From positions 62,001 through 126,000 of the forward strand of contig CBDHYJ010000025.1 of assembly GCA_965275905.1 (NCBI GenBank): 64,000 bases of DNA, in the 5' to 3' direction. The stretch comes from CBDAQD01 sp965275905 (GTDB lineage: Bacteria; Pseudomonadota; Alphaproteobacteria; Rhizobiales; JAJFHC01). Under the pieces are notes generated by a model. The model had not been told where the DNA came from. It saw only the letters and a list, made by a program, of their open reading frames with translations, and did not search any database. The position numbers and the translations under genes are program-made. Below are positions 24,971 to 33,254 of the stretch, piece by piece (the first letter of the stretch is position 1; every line of letters begins with the position of its first letter).

Positions 24971-26746
24971 TCAGACAGCCAGCTGCGCGGCAGGCATATC
25001 GATCAGAGCCATGCTTCCGTCTGTCACCGTTGCCCGGAGGCTGTCCGCTTCGGTTGTGATGTGCTCGGCAAAGAACCGGGCGAGATTGACGCGGATGTCA
25101 GCGTCGGCTTCCGCATTCTGTCCGGCGGAAAGCGCCCCGCCTGCCAGATAGACGCCGCCCGCCGCGAGCCCGAACAGCCGAAGATAGGGCGCTGCACCGG
25201 CGAGGGCACGGTCCGGCTTGTCCTGCATCACCTCAAGCATCCAGTCCGTCGCTTCCGACAACGCCTCGACGGCTGCGGACAGCCTGTGTCCCGTCCGTCC
25301 GAACGCCGGTTCATTGGAGGCAAGCACGGCGTCGACCTTCGCTTTCATGCCATCGATGTAACGCTGAACGACAGCGCCGCCCTGCATCGGAAGTTTCCGC
25401 GATACGAGGTCGATTGCCTGAATGCCGTTGGTCCCCTCGTAAATCGGCGCGATCCTGGCATCGCGATAATGCTGCGCGGCACCTGTCTCTTCGATAAATC
25501 CCATACCGCCGTGAACCTGCACGCCGGTTGACGCCACGTCGACACCGACATCCGTGCTGAAGGCCTTCGCAACAGGCGTCAGCAGATCGGCAAGGGCCTG
25601 ATTGGCCTCGCGGGTCGTCTCGTCCGCGCCGAGATGGGACAGGTCCAGCGCCTTCGCCGTGGCAAAGCAGATCGCGCGCGCAGCGGCGGTCTTCGCCTTC
25701 ATCGACAACAGCATACGCTTGACGTCGGGATGCTCGGCGATCGCCACCATGCCGTCGACGCCCGGCCGGCGGCCCTGTTTACGGTCATGGGCGTAATGCA
25801 GGGCCTGCTGATAGGCTCTCTCGGCGATGGCCACGCCCGACATGCCGACATGCAGCCGCGCGTTGTTCATCATCGTGAACATGCAGGCCAGGCCCCTGTT
25901 TTCCTCGCCGACCAGCCAGCCGGTGGCCCCTCCGCCTTCGCCGAACGCCATGACGCAGGTGGCGCTGCCGTGAATGCCCAGCTTGTGTTCAACGCCGGCG
26001 CACTTGACGTCGTTCCGTTCACCGAGCGTGCCGTCGTCGTTGACGAAATACTTCGGCACCAGAAACAGTGAAATGCCCCTCGTGCCTTCGGGCGCGTCAG
26101 GCAGCCGCGCCAGGACCAGATGGATAATGTTGTCGGTGAGATCGTGATCACCGTACGTGATGAAAATCTTGGTCCCCGTGATGGCGTAGGTCCCGTCTCC
26201 GTTGGGCACGGCCTTGGCGCGCAACGCCGCGAGATCAGAGCCCGCCTGCGGCTCGGTCAGATTCATCGTCCCCATCCATTCGCCGGTGGAGAGACGCGGC
26301 AGGTATTTGGCGGCAAGCGCTTCATCGGCGTGGGCTGTCAGTGCCTCGACCGCGCCATGGGTCAGGATCGTGCCAATCCCGAAAGCCATCGACGCCGCGT
26401 TCCACAGCTCCTGGGTCGCCAGGGCGATCTGTACCGGCAGTCCCTGACCGCCATGTTCGACCGGACAGGGAACCGCGCCCCAACCCGCCTCGACCCACTG
26501 GCTGTAGATGTCTTTCCAGCCGGCCGGGGTCACCACGGCGTCGCCTTCGAGCCTGCACCCGTCGACGTCGCCGGCGCGATTGACAGGCGCAATGACTTCG
26601 GTCGCGAACTTTCCGGCTTCTTCGAGAATGGCATCGACAAGATCGGCGTCGAGCTCGCCCAGTCCGCCCTGCTCCAGTTGATCGCCAAGACCGTTGATGT
26701 GGTTCAGCGTGTATCGCAGATCGTCGACATGGGCGGTAAACGTCAT
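24971..26746 (-). CDS. Acyl-CoA dehydrogenase, ~600-residue type (DmdC/AcdB-like)
   Basis: A 591-residue FAD-dependent acyl-CoA dehydrogenase that introduces the alpha-beta double bond. Visible are MGTMNLTEPQAGSDLAALRA (FAD/substrate loop), ITGTKIFITYGDHD, GIHGSATCVMAFG, QVHGGMGFIEETG and IYEGTNGIQAIDL. It is longer than typical FadE-type short-chain enzymes and carries the extra C-terminal domain seen in methylthiopropionyl-CoA dehydrogenases (DmdC) and relatives. The start is ATG 26746 with GGGGAGAAAT just before; it heads the minus-strand run. The actual acyl group is not known. Confidence 0.88.
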   Translation of the reverse strand: MTFTAHVDDLRYTLNHINGLGDQLEQGGLGELDADLVDAILEEAGKFATEVIAPVNRAGDVDGCRLEGDAVVTPAGWKDIYSQWVEAGWGAVPCPVEHGGQGLPVQIALATQELWNAASMAFGIGTILTHGAVEALTAHADEALAAKYLPRLSTGEWMGTMNLTEPQAGSDLAALRAKAVPNGDGTYAITGTKIFITYGDHDLTDNIIHLVLARLPDAPEGTRGISLFLVPKYFVNDDGTLGERNDVKCAGVEHKLGIHGSATCVMAFGEGGGATGWLVGEENRGLACMFTMMNNARLHVGMSGVAIAERAYQQALHYAHDRKQGRRPGVDGMVAIAEHPDVKRMLLSMKAKTAAARAICFATAKALDLSHLGADETTREANQALADLLTPVAKAFSTDVGVDVASTGVQVHGGMGFIEETGAAQHYRDARIAPIYEGTNGIQAIDLVSRKLPMQGGAVVQRYIDGMKAKVDAVLASNEPAFGRTGHRLSAAVEALSEATDWMLEVMQDKPDRALAGAAPYLRLFGLAAGGVYLAGGALSAGQNAEADADIRVNLARFFAEHITTEADSLRATVTDGSMALIDMPAAQLAV

Positions 26747-26915
26747 ATTTCTCCCCGGGAAATGCGGTATGGCGCGACTTCGCGTCCTTCCGCACTGTTC
26801 TTGACGCGCCTTGGCGGTTGAGCGACAACCCCCGCGGAACTTATAGCGGTGCCGCCACGCGCAGCGCTGTTTTTTGGATCTGCCTCCGACTTTAAACGGC
26901 GGCAGGGCAAGGTCA

Positions 26916-27896
26916 ATGGACAAATCAGCGACAAAGCCGGTCATTCGGCAGACCAGTGACCCGGATGCCATCGAGAACGCGGCGGCCTTGCTGCGCGACG
27001 GCAAACTTGTCGCCTTCCCGACCGAGACGGTCTACGGTCTTGGCGCGGACGCGACCAGCGAGCGGGCCGTTGCCTCCGTGTTCGAAGCCAAGAACCGCCC
27101 CCAATTCAATCCGCTGATCGTGCATGTGGCCAGACAGGAGAGCGCTCTGGCCATCGGTGTGTTTTCTGACTCCGCGAAACTTTTGGCGGAGCGGTTCTGG
27201 CCCGGCCCCCTGACGCTGGTCGTTCCGCGCGCAGCAGCCTGTCCGGTCGCCATGCTGGCCTCAGCGGGCCTCGACACGATCGCGGTCCGTGTGCCTGCGC
27301 ATCCCGTTGCCAGAGACCTTCTGGAACGAGCAGGCGTGCCGGTTGTTGCGCCAAGCGCGAACCCTTCAGGACAAGTAAGCCCCACAACGGCCCGCCATGT
27401 GGCCGAAGGACTGGGCGGCGAAGTCGCGGCGATCGTTGACGGAGGACCATGTGAAATCGGGCTGGAGTCCACAATCGTGGGCTTCGACGGCGATACGCCC
27501 CTGCTTCTCCGGGCCGGCGGCATCCCACGCGTTGCAATCGAGGAGGCCCTGGGCCGCCCACTCGCAAACCCGGTCCACGACTCCGCCGCGCCGACAGCGC
27601 CCGGTCAACTGACGAGCCACTATGCGCCGGAGGCCGCCGTCCGCCTGAATGCGGTCGACATTGCCGATGGCGAGGCCCTGCTCGCCTTCGGTCCTCACAC
27701 ACCCATCTGCGATGGCCCGGAATTGAACCTGAGCCCGTCGGGCGATCTCGTCGAAGCCGCTGCCAACCTGTTCGCCTATCTGCGCCAACTTGATGCGACC
27801 GGCGCAACGTGTATTGCAGTCAGCCCGATCCCGGAAACCGGCCTGGGCGAGGCAATCAACGATCGCCTGCGCCGCGCCGCTGCACCGCGACGCTAA
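26916..27896 (+). CDS. L-threonylcarbamoyladenylate synthase (Sua5 type)
   Basis: A 326-residue two-domain Sua5 protein that makes threonylcarbamoyl-AMP from threonine, bicarbonate and ATP for the tRNA modification t6A37. The YrdC domain covers about 20-200 (GKLVAFPTETVYGLGADATS, KNRPQFNPLIVHV, APSANPSGQVSPTT), and the C-terminal Sua5 domain follows (PTAPGQLTSHYAPEAAVRL). ATG 26916 has AAGG 4-7 nt upstream. Divergent from the acyl-CoA dehydrogenase gene. Confidence 0.92.
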   Translation: MDKSATKPVIRQTSDPDAIENAAALLRDGKLVAFPTETVYGLGADATSERAVASVFEAKNRPQFNPLIVHVARQESALAIGVFSDSAKLLAERFWPGPLTLVVPRAAACPVAMLASAGLDTIAVRVPAHPVARDLLERAGVPVVAPSANPSGQVSPTTARHVAEGLGGEVAAIVDGGPCEIGLESTIVGFDGDTPLLLRAGGIPRVAIEEALGRPLANPVHDSAAPTAPGQLTSHYAPEAAVRLNAVDIADGEALLAFGPHTPICDGPELNLSPSGDLVEAAANLFAYLRQLDATGATCIAVSPIPETGLGEAINDRLRRAAAPRR

Positions 27897-27978
27897 GCCC
27901 CGTCTGCGGGCACAGCACCTCTCGACCTGCCGTCCCCGCCCCCCTATTCTCTAACATTGGTTCTGAGATCCGGTACCC

Positions 27979-29442
27979 ATGACACGTCACGAAACACTAA
28001 GACATCATCCGCCCACGGCTGAGCTTCTCCAGCGGTTCGCAGCGATTGTCGGGGATGACAACGCCATCCTCGAAGACGGCGACAAGGCGCCCTACCTGCG
28101 CGAGTGGCGCGACCGATATGTCGGCCGGGCCGCCGCTGTCCTGAGACCGGGAACGACGGCGGAAGTTTCGGAGGTCATGAAGATCGCGAACGAAAACCGG
28201 ATCGCGATGGTCCCGCAGGGAGGGAACACGGGCCTCGTCGGGGCGCAGATCCCGTTCGAGGGCGGCCAGGAGGTCGTGCTTTCGCTGGGGCGCCTCAATC
28301 GGATCCGGGATGTCGATCCGCTCGACAACACGATGACTGTCGAGTCCGGCTGCATCCTCGCCACCATCCAGGCCGAAGCCGATGGCGTGGACAGGCTGTT
28401 TCCACTGAGCCTGGGTTCGGAAGGGTCGTGCCAGATCGGCGGCAATCTGTCCTCGAACGCCGGCGGTACCGGGGTGCTCGCCTACGGCAACGCGCGCAAT
28501 CTGGTTCTGGGACTGGAAGTGGTGCTCGCGGACGGCCGCATCTGGAACGGTCTCCGGCGGCTGCGCAAGGACAATACCGGCTACGATCTCAAGGACATGT
28601 TCATCGGCGCCGAGGGCACGCTCGGGGTCATCACCGGCGCCGTCCTGCGGCTGTTTCCGAAGCCGAGAGATATTGCCACGGCCTTTATCGGCATCCGGAC
28701 ACCGGGCGACGCCGTCACGCTGCTCTCGATTGCGAATGAAATCTCCGGCGGCCGGGTGACCGGATTTGAGATCATGCCCCGCACCGGACTTGAATTCGTC
28801 CTTCGTCATGCGGACGGCGTGCGCGACCCGCTGACGACAGCGCACCCGTGGTACGTGCTCATGGAACTGTCGGGCGGGGAGAGCGTCGGTGTGCTCCGGC
28901 AACCTTGCGAAAAGATCCTGGAGGCGGGGTTCGAGGCCGGTCTCGTGCAGGATGCCGCCATTGCGGAGAGCGGGCAGCAGGGGCAGGACTTCTGGCGGCT
29001 GCGCACCGCCATGTCGGAAGTCCAGAAACACGAGGGCGGCAGTATCAAGCACGACGTTTCGGTACCGGTGTCCAGGATCGCGGAGTTCATCGAACAGGCA
29101 AGCACGGTCGTGAGCGAGCGCATCCCCGGTTGCCGTCCGCTGCCATTCGGCCATATCGGCGACGGCAATATCCACTTCAACATCAGCCAGCCGGTTGATG
29201 GCGACAAGGCGGCGTTTCTGGATCGGTGGGACGAGATCAACGATGCCGTCCACGGCATCGTGCTGGCGCTCAACGGGTCTGTCAGCGCCGAACACGGCAT
29301 CGGCCGCATGAAGCGGCACATGATGGAGCGCATCAAGGATCCGGTCGAACTCGACATCATGCGGTCGCTCAAAAAGACATTCGATCCCAATGACATCCTG
29401 AATCCGGGCAAACTGCTGCCACCGGAGGAGGTGTCACCATGA
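27979..29442 (+). CDS. FAD-linked oxidase, D-2-hydroxyacid dehydrogenase type
   Basis: A 487-residue PCMH/VAO-family flavoprotein. The FAD-binding N-terminal half shows VPQGGNTGLVGAQIPF and GSCQIGGNLSSNAGGTGVLAYGN-like segments, and the C-terminal half shows PFGHIGDGNIHFN and SAEHGIGRMK. This matches the D-lactate / D-2-hydroxyglutarate dehydrogenase group (GlcD, D2HGDH), which hand electrons to ETF or quinone. An ETF-QO gene occurs later in the window. It overlaps the acetyltransferase gene by 4 bp. Confidence 0.88.
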   Translation: MTRHETLRHHPPTAELLQRFAAIVGDDNAILEDGDKAPYLREWRDRYVGRAAAVLRPGTTAEVSEVMKIANENRIAMVPQGGNTGLVGAQIPFEGGQEVVLSLGRLNRIRDVDPLDNTMTVESGCILATIQAEADGVDRLFPLSLGSEGSCQIGGNLSSNAGGTGVLAYGNARNLVLGLEVVLADGRIWNGLRRLRKDNTGYDLKDMFIGAEGTLGVITGAVLRLFPKPRDIATAFIGIRTPGDAVTLLSIANEISGGRVTGFEIMPRTGLEFVLRHADGVRDPLTTAHPWYVLMELSGGESVGVLRQPCEKILEAGFEAGLVQDAAIAESGQQGQDFWRLRTAMSEVQKHEGGSIKHDVSVPVSRIAEFIEQASTVVSERIPGCRPLPFGHIGDGNIHFNISQPVDGDKAAFLDRWDEINDAVHGIVLALNGSVSAEHGIGRMKRHMMERIKDPVELDIMRSLKKTFDPNDILNPGKLLPPEEVSP

Positions 29443-29861
29443 GCAGCACGACGTTCCGGCCCGCAGGCGACGAGGATATCGAGACAATCGTCGCTCTGTG
29501 GCACCGCTGCGGCCTGACCCGTCCCCACAACGATCCCTATCGCGATATCGCGTTTGCGCGCGAAAAGGCGGAATCGGACGTGCTGGTGGGCGAGATAGAC
29601 GGCCGGATCGTGGCGAGCGCAATGGTCGGACACGACGGACACAGGGGCACCGTGTATTATGTCTCTGTCGATCCGGACTGCCGTGGTTCGGGTCTGGGCC
29701 GCGACCTGATGGCGGCGGCCGAAGGTTGGCTGAAGGATCGTGGCATCTGGAAGCTCAACCTGCTGATCCGCGAGGACAACACGGCGGTTCAGGGGTTCTA
29801 CGAGTCTCTCGGCTACGAGGTGGAACCGCGTACGGCAATGGCTCGTAGACTGGAGCCCTGA
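29439..29861 (+). CDS. GNAT-family N-acetyltransferase (YpeA/RimI-like)
   Basis: A 140-residue GNAT enzyme. Acetyl-CoA is bound by the segment VSVDPDCRGSGLGRDLMAAA (motif A), and the C-terminal LIREDNTAVQGFYESLGYE is the typical motif B. It starts ATGA on the stop of the oxidase gene, so the two are translationally coupled. The acceptor is unknown; YpeA-type proteins of this size act on small molecules or proteins. Confidence 0.88.
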   Translation: MSSTTFRPAGDEDIETIVALWHRCGLTRPHNDPYRDIAFAREKAESDVLVGEIDGRIVASAMVGHDGHRGTVYYVSVDPDCRGSGLGRDLMAAAEGWLKDRGIWKLNLLIREDNTAVQGFYESLGYEVEPRTAMARRLEP

Positions 29862-29887
29862 GGTCAAAAAGCTGCGGCGAACGTACG

Positions 29888-30301
29888 ATGCTTTATCAGT
29901 ACGACTCGTTCTTCACGCTACCGCCTGTCGGACAGGCGGGGCTTTTACTGCTGTCCATCGTGCTGACGGCGGTCGCCTTCTGGTTTGCCGAACGGCTGTT
30001 CAGGATCTTCCGGAAGTTTCCGCGCGCGCTGGAGGTCGCGGGACGCGTGGGTTGCGCACTCCTGGTGGTCTGGCTGTTCGTATGGCTGACGCCGCAGATC
30101 TACTACTTCTACTACCAGATCACGTTCGAAGGGCTGCCCTGGCAGTTCGTGATCCGGCAGTTCCCGACCTCGGAACAGATACTCGAATTGCTGACATTTA
30201 CAGGGAAGGCCACCCTGTCGGCGCACGGCACGGGCATTCTCGCATGGGGGCTGATCGCCTACGCGATCGGTGGCGCCGTCTGGCGCCGCGACAGGACGTA
30301 A
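29888..30301 (+). CDS. Small multi-pass membrane protein, unknown
   Basis: A 137-residue protein with about three membrane helices: QAGLLLLSIVLTAVAFWFA, VGCALLVVWLFVWLTPQIYY and, near the end, GTGILAWGLIAYAIGGAVW. I recognise no family. A Tyr/Phe-rich stretch (YYFYYQITF) follows the second helix. It starts 26 bp after the acetyltransferase gene and may share its transcript. It is convergent with the secreted protein at 30313-30858. Confidence 0.65.
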   Translation: MLYQYDSFFTLPPVGQAGLLLLSIVLTAVAFWFAERLFRIFRKFPRALEVAGRVGCALLVVWLFVWLTPQIYYFYYQITFEGLPWQFVIRQFPTSEQILELLTFTGKATLSAHGTGILAWGLIAYAIGGAVWRRDRT

Positions 30302-30312
30302 CCACTACGGGG

Positions 30313-30858
30313 TCAGAAGGGTCTCAAGCGTTTGATGTCGAAGCGGCGTTCCTGCTTCGATGCGCGCCACGAGAGCATGCATTGCAGCCCGATGATCGAT
30401 TCAACATCGCCCCATGCCTCATAGGTTATGCCTTTCCGCGTTGCAGACATGTGAATGCGGTCGGCGCCGCCGAGGAAGACCCGCGTCACCTTCGTGTCGC
30501 GCCAGTCGATCCCGGGAAATCTCGCCGATGCCATCGCCCGGACATGAGACTCGCACAGGGCAACCGTGGCGACGGATCTCCGGTTCAGATAAATGGCCTC
30601 CAGCGAATTGATGGCCCTGCCGCCCTTGTCGACATAGCCCATGACGTGCACGAAGCCGTCGTCGGTAAGAATGTCTCCGGACACAGCGCGTTCACCGAAG
30701 CAGGTGTCCCCGTAGAAGAAGCCGGCAGGTGATTTCAGGGCCTGCTCCACGCTCAAGCCAAGGCTGATGCCTCCGGGCGCCGCAATCTCCAACGCCGCGC
30801 CTTGCGATGCGGGAATCGCCATCGCGATCCCCGCAATCACTGTCATCCGCTTCAGCAT
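30313..30858 (-). CDS. Exported protein of unknown function
   Basis: A 181-residue protein with a likely signal peptide (MLKRMTVIAGIAMAIPASQG, cleavage around AALE). The mature part has three cysteines (DTCFGE, VALCESH, LQCMLSW) and no known domain that I can see. It follows the PCuAC gene by 9 bp on the same strand and is probably co-transcribed. A periplasmic role is inferred from the signal peptide only. Confidence 0.7.
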   Translation of the reverse strand: MLKRMTVIAGIAMAIPASQGAALEIAAPGGISLGLSVEQALKSPAGFFYGDTCFGERAVSGDILTDDGFVHVMGYVDKGGRAINSLEAIYLNRRSVATVALCESHVRAMASARFPGIDWRDTKVTRVFLGGADRIHMSATRKGITYEAWGDVESIIGLQCMLSWRASKQERRFDIKRLRPF

Positions 30859-30867
30859 GTTTCCCAG

Positions 30868-31428
30868 CTACTGCGTGCTTGAGCTGTGCCCCGAATGGCT
30901 GCCATGGCCCATCGTTTCACCGGATTTGGTACCATGATTCGAGTGATCGCCATGGCCCGAGTGATCGCCGTGACCCTTGGACTTCCCGGTCGCGCCACGC
31001 AACTCGAACTCCATGTCGACCTTTCCGGCCTTTTCGAAGGTGACCGATATCGGCAGTCTGGCGCCCGGTTCCATGCCGTCCTTGAGTCCGAAGATCATCA
31101 GATGAAGACCTCCCGATTTCAACTCAACCACGGACTTTGCCGGCACTTCGATATGATCAACCTCGCGCATGCGCATGACGCCTTCATTCATCGTCATGGT
31201 GTGGAGTTCGATGCGCTCGGCCATTGACGAGCTTGCCGACACTATCTTGTCGGCCTGATCGCTCGTGTTGTGGACCTTCATGTATCCGGCCGCCGGACGG
31301 CTCTTGATCGTCATCCGGGCCCAGGGCTTCTCAATGCTGAGCTTGCCCTGCTTGTAGTCGCCGGCGAATGCCGTGACGCTGCCGACGCTCAGGGCAATTG
31401 CGAGCGCCGCCTTTAAAACCATACTCAT
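30868..31428 (-). CDS. Periplasmic copper chaperone PCu(A)C with His-rich tail
   Basis: A 186-residue exported protein (signal peptide to about residue 22, TAFAGD). The PCuAC copper motif is present: His and Met in IELHTMTM, a Met in EGVMRMREV, and GGLHLMIFG, i.e. H-x-M and H-x-M with an intervening Met. PCuAC delivers Cu(I) to the CuA centre of cytochrome c oxidase. The C-terminal 40 residues are Gly/His/Ser-rich (KGHGDHSGHGDHSNHG and more), giving extra metal sites. Flanked by two other small exported genes. Confidence 0.9.
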   Translation of the reverse strand: MSMVLKAALAIALSVGSVTAFAGDYKQGKLSIEKPWARMTIKSRPAAGYMKVHNTSDQADKIVSASSSMAERIELHTMTMNEGVMRMREVDHIEVPAKSVVELKSGGLHLMIFGLKDGMEPGARLPISVTFEKAGKVDMEFELRGATGKSKGHGDHSGHGDHSNHGTKSGETMGHGSHSGHSSSTQ

Positions 31429-31499
31429 CTCATGTTCTCCATCGTAGCCGGACGCGCCACGCCGGGCGTGCGCGCCGTGTTCAATCTGTGCGTGTCAAA

Positions 31500-31907
31500 C
31501 TAGATGGAAACGCGAGGGGGTGATCTCGGCCCGCAGGAATCGAGTTTCAGCCGTGTGCCGTCGTCGGCCAGGGCGCCATCCGGTGCCAGGGGAGCAGGAA
31601 GCCTGGCGTAATACCGGGCCGCTGTCGCATTGTCGTCCCGGGAAGCGATCGAACAGAAACCGCACGCCGCAGCGCATGGGCAAAAGCAACCGGTCTGGGA
31701 TTTTTCCCCGTGGGATTGCGAGCCCTGCCAGGCCACCGTCCTGGAGCCGTCACTGGAGCAGATGACAAACGCGCCGAGGCCGGACGGATCCGATTGCGCG
31801 ACGAACATGTGCGCCGCCATGGCGCCGCTAAGCGGTGCCTGAGCGATCATGAAGATCGCCAGAAGGATCCGGCGCATTGCGCGCGCACTCTGTGCACTGG
31901 TCATCAT
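31500..31907 (-). CDS. Small Cys-rich exported protein, DUF2946-like
   Basis: A 135-residue protein with an N-terminal signal or anchor (MRRILLAIFMIAQAPLSGAMA). The mature part has VICSSDG and a CFCPCAAACGFC cluster, i.e. closely spaced cysteines like those of DUF2946-type, metal-linked proteins. It lies 71 bp upstream of the PCuAC gene on the same strand, which supports a role in copper handling, but this is inference. The first ATG (31907) has GAAG upstream; an ATG at 31877 is possible. Confidence 0.6.
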   Translation of the reverse strand: MMTSAQSARAMRRILLAIFMIAQAPLSGAMAAHMFVAQSDPSGLGAFVICSSDGSRTVAWQGSQSHGEKSQTGCFCPCAAACGFCSIASRDDNATAARYYARLPAPLAPDGALADDGTRLKLDSCGPRSPPRVSI

Positions 31908-31967
31908 CGCTTCATAGTGTGCCAGTGTTCGAAGCCGACGCCAAATGCGGCATCGGAGCGCAGAACC

Positions 31968-32696
31968 CTACAGCAGCTTCATCTGCGGGTCTTCCGCCAC
32001 CGGCTTTGCCTGCGCTTCATTGCTTTCGTCCATGGCCATCGGGCGCTGAACTTCGGCGTCGTCGTTCGCGACCCGGTTTACACGGTCAGAAATCGCCACC
32101 GCTTCCAGCAGGTCGTCAGGTGCCGGCGCAAGCAACGGCTCGAGTTCCCGGGCATCGCTCTCCGTGGTTGTCAGCCACCAGGCGAAGTCGGCTTCGTCCA
32201 GGATGACGGGCATGCGATGGTGAATCCGCTGCAGCGTGCTGTTGGCTCCGGTGGTGATGACCGCAGCGGATTCAATTTCGCTGCCATCCTTTCCGATCCA
32301 GTGTTCCCAGATGCCGGCCATGGCGAACGGCCGGCCGTCGGCGCGCCGGATCAGGAAAGGCTGCTTGCGCTCCTCCGTGCGGCGCCATTCGTAGAACCCG
32401 TCGGCCGGAAACAGGCACCGCCGTCGGCGCACCGCGGTCCTGAAGGAAGGCTTCTCGAAAACGGTCTCGCTGCGCGCATTGATCAGCGGCTTCGAGGATG
32501 CAACCTCCCTGGCCCAGGAGGGCACCAGCCCCCAGCGCACGAGCACAAAGTGACGTGCTCCGTTCTCCATTCTCACGACCGGTACCGGTTGCGTGGGCGC
32601 GATATTGTATCGCGGCGGAAAGTTCGGCTGTTCCAGATAGTCGAACAGGTCGCGGATCGCCTCCGGCGCCGAGGTGATGGTGTAACGCCCGCACAT
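31968..32696 (-). CDS. SRAP-family DNA-protein crosslinking protein (YedK/HMCES)
   Basis: A 242-residue SOS-response-associated peptidase-family protein. Relatives shield abasic sites in single-stranded DNA by forming a thiazolidine link through Cys2, exposed after Met removal. Conserved residues are Cys2 (MCGRYT), Asn73 (SKPLINARSET), Glu103 (PADGFYEWR) and His160 (IHHRMP). The last 35 residues are a low-complexity acidic tail that many homologues lack. Divergent from the NUDIX gene. No LexA site was found, but I did not search exhaustively. Confidence 0.92.
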   Translation of the reverse strand: MCGRYTITSAPEAIRDLFDYLEQPNFPPRYNIAPTQPVPVVRMENGARHFVLVRWGLVPSWAREVASSKPLINARSETVFEKPSFRTAVRRRRCLFPADGFYEWRRTEERKQPFLIRRADGRPFAMAGIWEHWIGKDGSEIESAAVITTGANSTLQRIHHRMPVILDEADFAWWLTTTESDARELEPLLAPAPDDLLEAVAISDRVNRVANDDAEVQRPMAMDESNEAQAKPVAEDPQMKLL

Positions 32697-32765
32697 GCTC
32701 CTGTCTTGACCTCCAGCGCCTTCTGTCCCAGACCTGTCGGCTGAACACTAACGTTCTGCAGGCAT

Positions 32766-33215
32766 ATGGAACACCCTGAATCCAGTGAAAAAGAAGCCCA
32801 CTCACCCGTAATCGGGGTCAGCACATGTCTCCGGCAGGAGAACCGCTTCTTGCTGATCGAGCGCGGCAAGGCGCCGAACAAGGGTCTGTGGAGCCTGCCC
32901 GGCGGACATGTAAGGCACGGCGAGACACTGCGCGAGGCGGCCGCGCGGGAGCTTCTCGAAGAGACATCGGTGACAGCCGAAATCGGCGCGGTTGTCGATG
33001 TGCTGGACATTATCCGGCACGACACGAGCGGCGATACGCTCAGACACTACGTGGTCGTCGTCTTCCAGGGCCTGTACCGGTCCGGAGAACCGGTTGCCGG
33101 TGACGATGCCGCCGACGCGGCCTGGGTTTCGATGGAAGGTGCCCGTACCCTGCCCCGGACCGACACGCTGCTTGGCGTTCTCCGAAAGGCTGAAACATTG
33201 TTCACGGGGGTTTGA
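32766..33215 (+). CDS. NUDIX hydrolase
   Basis: A 149-residue NUDIX protein with the full box G-x5-E-x7-REUXEEXGU, here GGHVRHGETLREAAARELLE and then ETSV (the U and G positions are slightly altered). The start STCLRQENRFLLIERGKAPN resembles ADP-ribose or 8-oxo-dGTP type enzymes; the substrate is unknown. A NUDIX gene near a TIGR02301 gene is a recurring pair in Rhizobiales. The DUF3179 gene starts 40 bp later. Confidence 0.9.
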   Translation: MEHPESSEKEAHSPVIGVSTCLRQENRFLLIERGKAPNKGLWSLPGGHVRHGETLREAAARELLEETSVTAEIGAVVDVLDIIRHDTSGDTLRHYVVVVFQGLYRSGEPVAGDDAADAAWVSMEGARTLPRTDTLLGVLRKAETLFTGV

Positions 33216-33254
33216 TTGGTGCCGGATTTCGCACCATCGCATGATCCTGCTGCT

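Noticed and set aside
27997..29319. Minus-strand open frame opposite the FAD-linked oxidase
   Set aside because: Same cause; it is antisense to a gene with clear FAD motifs.
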